Shown: positions 1 through 12,111, counted from the stretch's first letter. The stretch: DNA of 64,000 nt from Eurosta solidaginis (GCF_040869045.1 NW_027136913.1:682001-746000); one strand, 5' to 3'. Notes: generated by a model not told the origin, from the sequence alone. Numbers and translations are program-made.

Positions 1-222
1 GTTAAATAAAGACATGTAATTACGTGTAAGTGAAATTTGCCACAAAAAATGGGCCGGTCAAAAATTAATTCTATTTAAGATTTTTTGGTAGGCTACAAAT
101 TATTTTGGAACAATTTTTTAGGATTTTGGTAGAGGCTATTATGGGTAAGTGGCAACAATAGGAAACCATATTTGTATGTAGGTGAAACATTTGTGCTTTC
201 GAATTTAGCGGGGATACATAAA

Positions 223-330
223 GGTTTAGGTCTTTGAAATTTGCATTAGAACACTTAGATAATTGTTCCCAAAGACGGTTTAGGTCTTTGAAATTCGCAT
301 TAGAACACTTAGATAATTGTTCCCAAAGAT
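223..330. repeat. 54-bp tandem duplication, two copies
   Basis: Two adjacent copies of a 54-bp unit start at 223 and 277. Both begin GGTTTAGGTCTTTGAAATT and run to TTCCCAAAGA. Inside the unit I see a single mismatch (TTTGCATT versus TTCGCATT), so the duplication is recent. It has no coding content. The sequence either side (1-222 and 331-1018) is AT-rich and holds nothing I recognise. Confidence 0.9.
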
Positions 331-1018
331 GGCGCCTTGTGCACGAAAATGAATTACGATATTTGTATGAATTGTTCGAATTTACAAAAAACTTTTTCTA
401 TTAATTATAAACAAATAGAGTAATTTTTGTTAATAAAAATATGCATATGCACTGCGGCTGATCAATACGAATCGATTCATATAACTTTTATATGATTTTA
501 CGTATGCTAAGCATGCGAAACAGCCTGTCAATTGATTGTATGGAAATTTTGTTAGCGTATTAATATATAGATATTTATCTTAATTGCACACATATTTATA
601 TGCTGTATTAATGCATAACAAGTAGCATATGGTAATGTCATATTTATTCTTGTTTACCTCATTTTTATTATTTCGCTTGTTAAAATTCATTCTGGTCGTT
701 ACGAATTTAAGTGGTGAACCATTTAAAACTATTAGCTGCTTGTTTGGTTCCATTATCAATTGATTATTGTTTATGTAAATTTTTCGCAATATATTTATTT
801 AGACACAGAACATATTGATGGGAATCATTTGAATTAAAGCTATTGCCATGTGCTAATGACATATGTATGTACATATGTATATAGGTATATATCCTACAGG
901 ACAATCTATTATTCACAGCTCAAATCGAGCAGCTTCACGCTTTTGTTCTCAAGTACTTACACAAGTACACATACATACATATCAACATGTTTTCGCATAC
1001 GCCTGTAAAAAAGTTATA

Positions 1019-1972
1019 TTTATACCTTTCATGAACATGAAATAGCATATTAACTTTGGTCCGATATTTGTAACGTTGAGAAATATAGAAGATAGAATCA
1101 CAATTAGGTATACCAAATTGATCAGGGCGAGGAACAGAGTTGATATAGCCATGTCCGTCTGTCTGTTTGAACGCAAACTAGTACCGCAAATTTTGAGATA
1201 TCGCAAAGAAATTTTGCGCAAAGATGTAATTTTGTATTAAATTAGACATTTGTCGGAACCGGTAGGATCGGACCACTATAACATATATCTCCCATACAAC
1301 CGGTCGTTCAGATAAGACGATTTTGTTCATTCCTGCCGCAATTTAGAAAGTATAAACGTGAAACTAGGTGAAATATATTATAATATATCATAGAAGATAT
1401 CCTGCAAAAATCACTTTGATCGGAGCTATATATAGTTATATCCCATACAACCGATCGTTCAGATAGAAAGATTTTTGGCAATTTCTCCCTTAATTTCCCA
1501 TATAAAAACGTTAAACTTGGTGATATTTATTCTAATATATCATAGAAGATTTCCTGAAAAAATCACTTTGATCGGATCTATATGTATATAGTATATACCT
1601 ATCCCATACAACCGATCGTTTAGATAGAAAGATTTTTGATCAATTCTCCCGTAGTTTCCAATATAAAAATGTGAAACTTGGTGATATATATTCTAATATA
1701 TCATAGAAGAGTTACTGTAAAAATTATTCCGATCGGAGCTATATATAATATATATCCCATACAAACGATCGTTCAGATAATGGGATTTTTTGCCATTTTT
1801 TTATATTTATCTTAGAATCGTTTAATTATGTACATCTCTTCATCATATATTTCCTATCTTATACAGCGCATTATTTGGAGATTACGAATGGGATAAGATT
1901 ATTGTTCAGCCCCATTCATGAAAGGTATGAAGTCTTCGGCATAGCCGAAGACAGTCCCGGCCTTACTTGTTT
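1019..1972 (+). mobile_element. DINE-1/Helentron-like non-autonomous element, family T1, copy 1
   Basis: The 954-bp unit opens with the subterminal repeat ATACCTTTCATGAA (1022-1035), and its perfect inverse TTCATGAAAGGTAT lies at 1915-1928. A stem-loop with arms CTTCGGC/GCCGAAG follows at 1934-1950, and the element ends CCTTACTTGTTT. A core at about 1150-1200 contains GCCATGTCCGTCTGTCTGTT and then TTTTGAGATATC. Subterminal inverted repeats, a GTCY-rich core and a 3' hairpin near a T-rich end are the hallmarks of DINE-1 and Helentron-associated elements in flies. It carries no protein. A second copy lies at 54.3 kb. The family assignment is inferred from architecture. Confidence 0.75.
1261..1800 (+). 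repeat. ~155-bp internal tandem repeat, about 4 units
   Basis: Inside the T1 element the string CCCATACAAC recurs at 1291, 1442, 1603 and 1755 (the last copy reads CCCATACAAA), spacings of 151, 161 and 152 bp. It is followed each time by a CGATCGTTCAGATA-like stretch and then TCATAGAAGA at a fixed distance. The units are diverged. DINE-type elements often carry internal tandem arrays, and this one accounts for more than half of the element. Confidence 0.8.
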
Positions 1973-2174
1973 CTGTTGTTGTAAACCTGCTCGTTGTATT
2001 GACTAGCTGTCTATCTATTTATTTATTCGCGCAATTCAATTCGTATAACAATCAATGAATTTGGCAAACCGCGCCAATTCTGTGGATCAATTCATGCGTT
2101 TTAACTGGAATCTAATCTTTAACGACATACAAATAAAAGCAGATATGTACCCTGCAGTCAAACCAACTACTTGT

Positions 2175-2480
2175 ATAATAAAAGAATAATAGTTTGTCAA
2201 AAATCTCAACTAGTTAGAGTTCTGTCTTTTTTCCATATCAGTAACTGGTATTTTGAACACGCGATGTCCTACGAAATATCAATTGCCAGTCTCTGCAAGA
2301 GCATCATACCTGTTGACAAACTAGTCATTATGTATATGCACCAGAATCGTACCAGAGGATACACTAGTCAGTCTATCGTCAGAATTACACCAGATGACAT
2401 ACTAGTAATTATATACATCAATATTATACTAATTGACATACTAGTTAGTTTAAGCAAGAGTATATTGATAACAGAGTTCT
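2175..2480 (+). repeat. ~300-bp interspersed repeat linked to Jockey RT remnants
   Basis: This segment matches the reverse complement of 39590-39895. Shared strings include CATACCTGTTGACAAACTAG and AGTAACTGGTATTTTGAA, and ACATACTAGT-like motifs recur inside. At both loci it lies downstream of a Jockey-clade RT remnant and in the same relative orientation, so it may be the 3' end of that element. A 161-codon open frame (2171-2656) runs across it, but the second copy does not preserve the protein beyond the repeat. Confidence 0.75.
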
Positions 2481-2744
2481 CCAGGCGCGACCTAGCGAAG
2501 GTACTTACCAACTCAGTGTGGATTAGACTTAGGACCTGCTTTGTTTATCTGGATCAACAGGATGAGTTTGTGGATGGCGTATCTAATAGTCGCGCTTACG
2601 GAGTTGCTTTCTTATCCCACTGGGAGGCAGGGTTAAATCAAGCAGTTGTTTGCTGAAATGCCCCGCTTTATGGTAACTCAGATTGGTCGGATCGCCCGAA
2701 ACGAAAAAAAGGAAGACCGGCTCTATTTCTTTTGGCAACTTATT

Positions 2745-3066
2745 GGACTATTGAGCGGCCTTGGCCTGTTGCCATGTTGGTAGCTCGTTCTGGTGGTAAA
2801 GGTAAGTTAACCAAAATCGAAGATAGGACACCAACCCCCTTTAATTTCCCTAGGTTTTGAGGTTCCGCTTTTAAATTGAATCGTTGCTTGCCGCCCACGC
2901 AGTTAATTTTCGATCCACCTTTTCAGACAAGCGGGAAGGGGTGAACCTCATATGTCTTGGAGTAATGCGCGGTGGTTGATAGTGTCAAAAGCTTTTGACA
3001 TTTCAAATGCCACGAGCACCACCCTATAATGGAGTTTTGGGTTGTTCAGTCCGCATTTTATGTGGG
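2745..3066 (-). pseudogene. Jockey-clade LINE reverse transcriptase fragment
   Basis: Read on the minus strand, one frame gives the RT palm region: IKCGLNNPKLHYRVVLVAF, then EMSKAFDTINHRALLQDI (the motif A region with the catalytic Asp of AFD), then LPACLKRWIEN and LRGRQATIQFKSGTSK. This is the order seen in fly Jockey elements (IN.GLN, LDLSKAFDTVNH, LKRW, GRQ). Two in-frame stops fall after LLQDI and after RWIEN. At the end MATGQGRSIV, which normally follows the YADD box, appears almost directly after the thumb approach, so the catalytic loop has been deleted. It is a dead 5'- and 3'-truncated copy. Confidence 0.8.
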
Positions 3067-4142
3067 TGTTAAATGTTGACTACTTAGGCTTTTGACTGCA
3101 GGGTAGTATATATACATAGTATGGTATACATCCTTGAATTTTCTTTTATATGTGCGTAATTGACATGCACGCTTTGCTTTCATTTCACTCTGCGAAAATT
3201 TTGTTCTTCACTTATCACCTCGACACCTGTCCAACAAAAATGGCATTCAACCTTTTGAGGTGTTAATATTGAGGGCACCGCTAGAACCACCTTTTAACCT
3301 TTGCTCAATTACAGATTTGGTAGTTCATTCTAAATTTGTATGCTATCACATTTTAATGGATATTCAGTGTTATCTTTTTAAACGAAATTTTCGTGTATTC
3401 AAAGTTTTGTTTGTTTGATTACTTTTGCGGTACCGGCATCAAAGGGAGTCTTGCATGTGAAATATGGGGAACTGAGAAAGGTGGGCAGATTAAAATTTCA
3501 AAAAAAAAAAAAAAGGAATACTATGAAAAAACAATAAGCGGAGTCTAAGTTATAACATAGCCGTATGTGAGCTTTAGCCAAAAAGTTTGAGTTTGCGTCG
3601 AGCTGAAACAAGAGCCGATGACACCAACTTAAATCAGCTACTAATTAGAATATCGCCCTATCTCTACTTCCATTTCATAAACGTCATATATAAGAAAACT
3701 TTTGACAAACTCCCTACTTGAGAATTTATTTCAAAAGTAAGTAAGTAAAGGATTCGTCATGGGTAGGTAAAGTTGAAAATTGGATTGGAGAAGCTAGTAT
3801 TGCGCTACACAACTCCTCGAATCAATTTGGTATTTTAGTGGCCTCTTACGACAGACCTACCTGTGGTGGTATATTATAAGCCCCTTAATCCGCTCGGGGA
3901 CAAGAACAAAGTAATCACATCGTGTGTCAGTGAAAATATATTCTCTTTTTTAAAAGAGTGAAAATATATTCTTTGCGAGACATGCATCAAGTTCTAGGTT
4001 TAGGCGAGTATACGAAAACTACATACCATGGTATAAATATTACAAGGTAAAGCCGGCGAGAGCCGAAATTACGTTTAAAAAACATTTTTAAATTCCCACT
4101 GCTCTCACATTTTTATTCTTTTATTTTGGTTTTATTTTCAAA
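3067..4142. other. Intergenic stretch, nothing firm
   Basis: AT-rich sequence with no open frame or repeat I can assign. It contains an A15 run at 3500-3514 and a GTAAGTAAGTAA tract near 3736, which resembles the tail of the RTE elements elsewhere in the window but lacks the preceding RTE 3' end. Confidence 0.5.
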
Positions 4143-4682
4143 ACAAAAATATAACAAACTGTAATATATTTGATAATTCTATACGACAGCATGACACTCT
4201 TAATACACGTACAAAAATATCAAGAGGGGTATCAAAAGACGCGTTTTGAATCCAGAACCGCGTATCCGAAAGCGGAGGTGGGTCTGTCAAGAAATATTTG
4301 CAAAAGAAATTTTGAAAATTTTCATGTGGTTATTGTAATTTTGATGCTTTTGTGGTACCCACCAAAGAAAATTGTGAACATTAGGGTTTTGCGCGGATAT
4401 AGTTTTGGTCTCCAAACCGGTGTTGGACCCACCCAAGATAATTTTTTATAAGCGCGGCCAAAGGCAAAAATATTATTAATCCCACTCTCGGTTTCGGAGC
4501 AATTCGGGGTAATTTTTCGGTTTTTCGTTAATATCTTTTTAACGATCTAAAATTTTAATTTTCCGCCTTTGGATTGTTGTTGTCGAGGTCAGTACGAGTC
4601 CATTGACGTCTCTGTCTGTATTTTTGGATGCTTATTACCAGTGGCATGCATTCGTATAGAATTACCATAACTATATTTTTGC
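4143..4682. mobile_element. Inverted-repeat-bounded unit, possible MITE
   Basis: The arm at 4172-4193 (TAATTCTATACGA then GCATG) is inverted at 4644-4665 (CATGC then TCGTATAGAATTA), about 19 of 22 positions matching. An outer CAAAAATATA also appears inverted near 4672. Between the arms lies ~450 bp that includes a 93-codon frame with no recognisable domain. Direct target duplications were not identified. It could be a MITE or part of a larger element. Confidence 0.45.
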
Positions 4683-5244
4683 GTTCTAACAAAAATATTA
4701 CGATATTTTATCCAAAACCGAATTTTTTTTTGGTGGGAAAGAAATCTCAACGGTCAACCGCATTCCAGAATTTTTAATTCAAGAATTGTATAGTGGTTTC
4801 CCGCAAAAAGAAGCATCAGGCCACGATCCTCTTCTGAGGAATTTTCCTCAACAAGTAGTATAGAAATTTATCTACGTCTGCGCGACGAGAAGAAAAACCC
4901 GACTTACCGCCAAGGTGTACGAAAGAGATACAGATCTACTAATAATAACAATTTGGTGTGATATATATCTGTGGAGATTAAGGTCTAGCTTTCCACCCAA
5001 TTCGAAGGCTACGTATCATGTATTCGTTTTTCTATGAACTGGCTCACCTAAATACATGTTTTGTGCCGACCCAAAAATTTATCTGCTAAGGCGGACGAAC
5101 TTTTGGTGCCAAAGTAATGCCGAGGGACCATTTAAAAAAATTTCTAAAATATTTTTGATGGATAGGTCAACACAATAGCACTACACCACGGCGGCAGACT
5201 TTAACCGTTCAGCCGGTCAATTCGCCTCCACGAACTTTCGTACT

Positions 5245-5490
5245 CCAAATGGACGATGATGTTTAGCTAAGCTGCGAAGAGCTACAGCGTTTTTGCTGGC
5301 TTGGGCAAGTTATGGGAAGATCTCCACTAGGTTAGGGAAGCAGGAGGGGGGGGTAGAATTTAACCTCTCTTGGTGCCCCGCGTTGGCGTCATTTATCGCG
5401 GAACAGGGTTAGCTGGATTGACTTATTACGCAACGACCAGCATCTCCTAAATGGTTAAGCGCCAATTTAATTTATCTTCCAACCGCGAGG
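5245..5490 (+). pseudogene. RTE-clade LINE 3' fragment (RT C-terminus)
   Basis: One frame ends LTSLGAPRWRHLSRNRVSW, IDLLRNDQHLLNG and a TAA stop. This matches the C-terminus of the better RTE copy at 24.3 kb (NSLGVTNWRRLVERRSDWR). Upstream, in another frame, LQRFCWLGQVMGR corresponds to the conserved RLRWLGHVMRM box. The stop is followed by GCGCCAATTTAA, the same start of the 3' UTR seen at the two other RTE ends. It is 5'-truncated with at least one frameshift. The plus-strand frames here override two minus-strand frames that overlap by chance. Confidence 0.7.
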
Positions 5491-7354
5491 AAAAGGACCA
5501 TAACAAACCATAGAATACCTCCAAGATCATTATTTTCCGCAGTAGCGAGAACACTTGAGACTGCTGAACTCTTATAAAGTGAAGTTTCAGCATATTGAAA
5601 GGTTAAAGACGTATCAACCAAGTGAAAAAGGATGAATGAAAAATAAATAAGGGTAGTCTCCAACATTCGCTTCATAATTAGAAGAAGTTAAGAAGTAAGG
5701 CCTTTTCTTTTGTCCCTTTGCAAAAATAGGACGTGTTGAGGCATCCATAATATTGGTAACTAATTTTTTTGCCATATACATAGAAACCGATTTCAAAACT
5801 TTTCAAAGTTTAAGAGAGTGATTTTAAAATTTTTTTTAAGAATGAAAAAACCATTATGGCTGCCAAGAACAGTAAATGGTTTTACCTGGTAATATTTATA
5901 CCATTCTACATACTAAGAATTTCGAACATAAATTAAGTTATTGTGAAATATACGGTTCAACCTATGAAAAGGGTTTTTGGCTCATAATTTAAAATATTGT
6001 GGGTCTATTGGAAAATTTGTGCATGCAGTTTTTGTACACCCGAACAGACCTAGAAGCAAAGTGGATAAATTATGATAAGAGACGTCACTCGTTACTCGCA
6101 GCCATTTGCTCGATATTTTCTAAGAGTTAGTCGCTGTTTTTTTTTTGCGAGATGTGCATAAAATGTCTTCTATACATTTTCGTGGGGTATTTGTGTTTAT
6201 TTTTCCGACTGTATTTAATTAATTAATTAATCCTCTTTCCAAAAATCACAGTTGCACAAGGTGCCTACACCGCATGGATAAATGCGAGACAATTCAAAAA
6301 TATCCCTCTTAGAAAACATTCGGCATCAATTTTTTAATATCCAGCGAGTTACTCGCCACTCGTAGCAGACTGGTGGGCGGCTCTTATTATATTTATCATC
6401 TTTGCTAGAAGTTGATGTAATCACTTAAAGGGTATATTCAATTTTTTTTTAAGGGTAGGTATTTCCTTTTTATTCTATCAGTGTTTAATTTTATTTCCAC
6501 TGAGAAAAACTGTAGGGTTATGTGTTTTCTATTCTGAAAGTAATGTCACCCTATTTGTTCTTCTCAGCTCGCTCGTTATCTTTCATGTTCCTTTCACAAA
6601 ATATTTCCGGCGGGATAAAACAAAGGGCTACCATTAACTACATATTCAGCTCTTTGGAGGAATGCCAGGTGATCCAGTTCAAAAGTTAGAATTTAAGAGT
6701 GCAACATGAGGGTAACATTTTTCACAGCAAAAAAAAAAAACGCCATATGAAGACATTAAATATGGGAAGAGAAATCAGAAATAATGAAGTTAGGACTCAA
6801 TAAGTGCAACTATCAAATATGTACTTGGAAAATACATTATTAAGTATTTTCTTGCACTTTCCCCTGCGCAACCTAGGCGACTTATCATAAGTCCCCTCAT
6901 ATTTTATAATAAACGAATCTTCAGCTTAGCTAAGTGTTTAAAATTTATGTCACACTTTTATCCCCAAACGTATGTTTTTCTCCCCCCACGTTAAACGCTT
7001 AAACAAAATGCTCCATTTATATTCGAAAAATACTTTTTCTGTAATTTTTACACGTGCAGCGCGTGACATGCTATTTTCTTCGACACAATTACCTTCAAAC
7101 TGAAAAATACATGATATTTGTCACAGGTCAGTGCCTACCTATTTGTATGTATGTATATTGAGTGTCTCACACAACTGAAATCGTTTGTAATCACGGGAAT
7201 TTCGGCAACGACTTTTTTACTAAGCTTACATATCAACAAACATATGTTTATGCATATAGAGCGCGTTCTGTATTAGATCGACACGAAAAACCGCCAACCC
7301 ACACACACACATACACAGATTAATGGTTTTTCGTAAACGTGAGCTCTTACATAC
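5491..7354. other. Intergenic or intronic AT-rich sequence
   Basis: No repeat or coding segment recognised. If the exon at 7355-7520 is real, this is the start of its downstream intron, since transcription runs toward lower coordinates. A short CA tract lies near 7299-7312. No continuing exon could be picked out by eye. Confidence 0.4.
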
Positions 7355-7520
7355 CTGAACTGTAGCAGCTGTCGATGAGGCTGAACAGGAGCCAGACACC
7401 AAATGTAATCCATAAATTTACTTTTGATGGCACTTTAAAGCATTTGTTTATATTATTGTTGTTGTTGTTGTTAGAAAGCACAAATTTGGTTTTAAGTAAA
7501 GGTCGTTCGCATTCCTCCAT
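7355..7520 (-). CDS. Putative first coding exon of a host membrane or secreted protein
   Basis: On the minus strand an ATG at 7520 sits in a strong context (GCAGCCATGG). It opens 55 codons: MEECERPLLKTKFVLS, seven Asn (AAC/AAT run), INKCFKVPSKV, then the hydrophobic stretch NLWITFGVWLLFSLI and DSCYSS. The frame stops being exonic at a good splice donor, CAG/GTATGTAAG, after the first base of codon 56 (7355). The nearest upstream in-frame stop, TAA, is 13 codons before the ATG, so this is the first possible Met. The hydrophobic segment would act as a long-N-region signal peptide or signal anchor. A CACAG/C acceptor-like site at 7592 could begin the exon. I do not recognise the protein. The assignment is inferred from gene signals, not homology. 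Confidence 0.5.
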
Positions 7521-7591
7521 GGCTGCTTTATTTATTAATTTCTCTTTTTGTTGTTGGATTTATGATAATTACAATAGACGATATGTTGCAG

Positions 7592-8649
7592 CTGTGAGTT
7601 ATATGGCAAAGGTCAAGGTGTGAATAAACCTTAAATACCTGCTCTTAAACTTATTTTACACTGATTGTGTTTTCTGACCAATTAATTTTCATTTCTCCCC
7701 GTAAATAGGTAAAATGGGCTTTTTTATATTTGCTTATTAGGTAAATATTTTTCCCCCTTCATTGGATCGTCACCTATTTCAATAGCGATCTAAAGACGTT
7801 TATTTATTTTGGCGCCTTCGCATTGTTGTAATTAATTTTTTATTTATTTTCGGCTTTTTGTTTTATTCTTTATTTTCGCTCACTTCGTTTTTTATTAATA
7901 CTTTCAAATATTTTTTCAAAATGGCAATGCTGTATTTGTTGATTAGAGAGCACAAAGAAATGTTAAAATGTATGTGTTTGAGGTGAGATCAACGATCGTC
8001 GGCTGTTAAATTAAAAACTGGATTCATCAATACATACGCGTGTAGGTAAATCTATCGGTGTGCTGTCAGTTGTTGATAGCGCACAGTGGTATATTTTGCA
8101 GAAAGATTTATAAAAATCAAATGGAGTCGTATTCAGTTTAGTATAAGTGGCATTTGTTTGTTTTGAAACATATAAAATGTTAAAAGTTTATGGCTTCAGG
8201 GTGACAGTTCTATTTCTATGTAGTGATTACCAATTTCATGCACCAAAGAAAATTGCAAATGGTTGAAACTTTTTGTTTTTTGAACTAACTGCTCGAAGCC
8301 AATTTTTCTTCCGCATTAGGTGTATTTAGGTGCCAATCATGTGTAACGCAACAAGTAATTTTCTTTTCTATTTAATCCAAATTCGTAGCATTTGAGAGAA
8401 ATCACTCATTTATGTGAGTGACAGTAAATCTTGGTGCCTCTGTAAAATTTTACATTACAAAGTAGTGAATGTAAAAAAAAAAAAGTATAATAAAAAAGAA
8501 AAATACAAAATTTCACACTATAAACAGTTCAAAGTTTGCTCACAAGGGAAAAGTAAAAAATTTCTTGAGTGTTTTCTTGTAATCTGTATAACGTGCTTAG
8601 CACAAGACGCTTTCCAGGACCTATCCTAACTGCTGCTTTTAGATCTGAA
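7592..8649. other. Intergenic or intronic sequence
   Basis: No supported feature. If the putative gene is real, this would be the intron upstream of its first coding exon. Short frames here have no domain character. Confidence 0.4.
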
Positions 8650-8790
8650 AGTGGTACCACCCCTAATAGCTGGGGTCTTTATCTCAGGCGAACATAGGTC
8701 ATGAACAGAGAAAGTGCTCAATCACTTCCTCCAGACTGCGGCACTTGAAAGCAGTGCTCAGTCACAGTAACAGCCGCCCTCTTTAGTGAA
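8650..8790 (-). pseudogene. Possible C-terminal zinc-finger fragment of an RNase H-type LINE
   Basis: A minus-strand frame reads KCRSLEEVIEHFLCS followed by a stop. It resembles the C..C...EET.EH.LC.CP zinc-knuckle tail of R1/I/LOA-type LINE polymerases. Only about 30 residues align and stops follow at once, so the identification is tentative. Confidence 0.35.
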
Positions 8791-8799
8791 AAGAGTAAA

Positions 8800-10080
8800 T
8801 TTATTAGCCCGCTATTGGCTTTAAAACTTTCCTGCTTGTCATATATGCTTATCATGTGCACCTCTAATCCCCATTTTATCTCCCCAATCTCATTGGAAGG
8901 TATATGTTACAAGATTTGAGAGTTGAAGCTCCACAAGATTGATTCGAGATCTTTACGTACTTAGGATGCGCCCCGCTATTACACTATAATCAAATCAAAA
9001 CTATCATTCGCCGGAAGCGTTCGTTAAGAAGCGATAGATTTTAATTTGTTTGTTCCTTGCCGAGATTATTATTTTTATTTTTTTCTTCTTTTGTTGGTTG
9101 ACATTCTGTTTCTAAAATTACTACGTCATTAATTTGATATTGAGCAGCTCTATGATTTCTTCGAACATCCTTTAAAGCTTAATTCTCTTTTTAAAATACA
9201 CATTTTCTCATAGCATTATGAAACTAGAATCGTACTTTAGGGGTCTAGATTTTGTCTAGTGAAGAAAACTTCATAATGACATCAAAACTGGAAAGTACAT
9301 TAATATAGAGCTTTTTAAGGCCAAAATAACGACACATAACATTTAAAAATCGGATGTCAATAACCAAGTTGCAATAAAAAAAAAAAAATCAGCTGTATTT
9401 GCAGGGACCCTCTTTTTTAACCCAGTCTTGTGTCTGTATTTCATATTTAACTCCTACAACCGAGAAGAGCATTGTCGTCATAATTTCCTCATGTGTATAG
9501 CTAGTACTGTGAAAATGGGATTATCAATCAATTATGAATTTAAGATTGGACAAAATGACCGCTTATATCTGTTTTCTCAATAATTAACTCTTTACAGATT
9601 TTATGAATTTTCGTACTTCTATTCGATTATAGTTCAGTTCCATTCAGGTTCGCTTTATTTTCCAACAAGCTATGAAAAGAGGACATCAGAACTCAAAGAG
9701 GACTTTAAAAAAAATATCGAAATTCTAAGCCCATAATAATGGCATGAAAAATTTTAAAATCGGATTACGCAGAGCTCTCTTTATTTAAAAAGTCCGTTTA
9801 ACTTTCTTATTTGGTATTGGACCGACTAGGTACTACCGCTGGAAAGGACTTCTGGTTACCACAGCTGTATTCCATGCTGAATTATATGATTTTGAAACAA
9901 TCATCATACAAAATAGCCCACTCTGCGGCGTTGCTGACAAAAACTGGTTTTTGGTTTGATGCTCATAACAACAACTCTACTTATACAGCACACATGCCTG
10001 GTAGTGCAGAAACGGCATTTCCCCGCACATTAACGAACTTTATTACTCATTGACAGACGCTGACTTTGGCAGCAGTGACG
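8800..10080. other. Intergenic or intronic sequence
   Basis: Nothing recognised. An 80-codon plus-strand frame at 9811-10053 has no domain features. A CAG/GTAAAC donor-like site follows at 10087 on the plus strand, but the frame stops before it. Confidence 0.4.
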
Positions 10081-10087
10081 ACTATCA

Positions 10088-10960
10088 GGTAAACACATAA
10101 ATGAGCGCAAAAATGCGTTGCGTCGTCGGTGGTGTGAGTGTGTCTGTATTTATGAGCGCGCGCAACTCACACAATTCACTAGAACTGCTACAACAACATG
10201 AAACACTGAATTATTCACAAACTAATGCAGCTACTCACACTAACACTTATAAACAAACATAGATACAGCGAGCCAATACTAGAATGGCCAGTTGTAGATT
10301 TTTTTCTTTTACTTTTTTTTCAACTTCATTTTGGAATTCTCTACCCTTTACTTTTCTTAACACGAATTTTTCTGCATCTACTTTTGCATTGAAAATCTAT
10401 GCACCGTAAACTGGATTTATATGCACCAAATAATTTCACATTTTATTTTATTTACTTTTTACATTTCTTTGCAATGCTGTTTCCGAAACATGGGTACAAA
10501 AATTTTGAGCATATACATGCAAGCCACTTGGCCAAAAAAATTTTCAAATTTATTCGCTGCCAAATGCTTTTATTATTCGTTTGTTAATATTCAATCACTT
10601 CATGCTGTAGATATGCTTTGCAAACGCTGAGCAATTTTTAAAATACTACACATTCTGTTATTTTCGAAGCTTCAAACTTTTGTTTCTTTAAAAAACTCTT
10701 CACTAAGAATATTTAATTGATGCGCTGCCGCCGTTCACTTTTCAATTTGAATGTTTGTGTATGTATCGAACGTAGCTTCATTCTGTAATTGCACACAACA
10801 CACACCGTTCGCAAATCTCACAAAAAAACATCATTCACAAAACAAACAAACGTTTAGCGTAGCTTCCGGCAGCATACGACTATCGCACAGCACGGCACAA
10901 CGAAATCTATTCACCATCATCGCAACAAAATTCATATGAACTCCAGCCAATAGCATTTGC
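10088..10960 (-). promoter_or_regulatory. Possible 5' UTR and promoter region of a host gene
   Basis: On the minus strand this block reads like a long fly 5' UTR: AAAGTGAACGGCGGCAG near 10740, A-rich spacers, many GTGAGT/GTGTGAGT strings (10150-10240) and a locally higher CpG content than the neighbouring sequence. It lies 2.6 kb upstream of the putative first coding exon on the same strand. No TATA box or exact start could be fixed, and no clean splice donor was found. This is an inference from sequence texture. Confidence 0.25.
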
Positions 10961-12111
10961 ATTGCGTACACAAATCACTCAAGAAACTCACCACAGGAGA
11001 ATGAGCGCAAAGCGTAGTGCACACAAGAAACCGGTTCAGCGCTACTCAAACATACACAAGTGCAGGTGTTGGGAGTTGGATTTGCTAGAAATTGTTGATG
11101 TTGCCACAAAATGAGTGAACTTTATGAGTAGAAAAAGAAAGTGGAACACATCGAAGGGGAAATGAGTTTATAATTGAATCAAATTGAAAAGAAAAGCTCA
11201 ATATTTAATTGTTCAAAATTGTATGCATCAGAACTGCAGAATCTGCAATATCTACATACATACATTTTCACTCGTATTAACTTTTTTTGAGTCCTACATT
11301 TGAATTTTGGAGTTTGCGTACTGGCGTAATCTGACAACAGGTGTTTTTTTTGGTTACCGGCATATGTTTTGGAGGTCGTTAGAAAAACAGTCGTATGCAT
11401 GTATGTGTGTTTGTGTAAGTGTGTATTTGCCTTGTATATTTATTTACCTTTTTGGCGCCACTCGCAAAAACAGAAGGGAACCAAAATTACTTTCCACCTG
11501 ACAACTCCATTGCAGAGAGGACCCCCTTCCTCTGCTATCATGGGCGGGTTCCGGTATGAGACGCTCTGTACTGACGTATATTCTTTTATTTGCATGTCAT
11601 AACACCTTAGGCCATGGGCGGATCCAGAAAGGCATTTTGGACGGGGAGCTTCACGAAAAAAAATCCGATTTTTTCGGTAGCCACTTTCGAATTGATCAGG
11701 GTATGTTAGCATTGCTCATCCATTCATCGGTATATACATAAGCCTATTTGTTGTCATCATCACAAGTTTTTTTTTTTTTTTGTGCAATAACTATAGAAAT
11801 GTATTGTAATTAAATTCAAATCACCTCTTCTCCAGATCGATACTAATACTTCTGTAAAAAATAAGTATTATTTTAAAACGAAACATAATTTTATGAGAAT
11901 TCAATACATAACTGATATTTGCGGCATTTTTAAAGCTACAATGCAAAAATTTTACATGAGCAACTTCGCCAGGTTAACTTAAAAACTGTATTTAAATATC
12001 GTGAAAAAAAATGAGCGTGGCAACGCCTACTAAGGCCGCTCGAATCTTTAATTGACTTCAAAAACGGTTGAAGATGCTGTGACTCTCTATAAAAATTAAA
12101 AAAAAAAAGAC
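10961..12111. other. Intergenic sequence
   Basis: No supported gene or repeat. Overlapping short frames at 11180-11740 on both strands lack domain character and look like chance. Confidence 0.4.

Noticed and set aside
2171..2656. 161-codon plus-strand frame
   Set aside because: The first 300 bp is an interspersed repeat whose other copy (39590-39895) does not keep the frame beyond the repeat, and the rest lies antisense to the Jockey remnant's flank.
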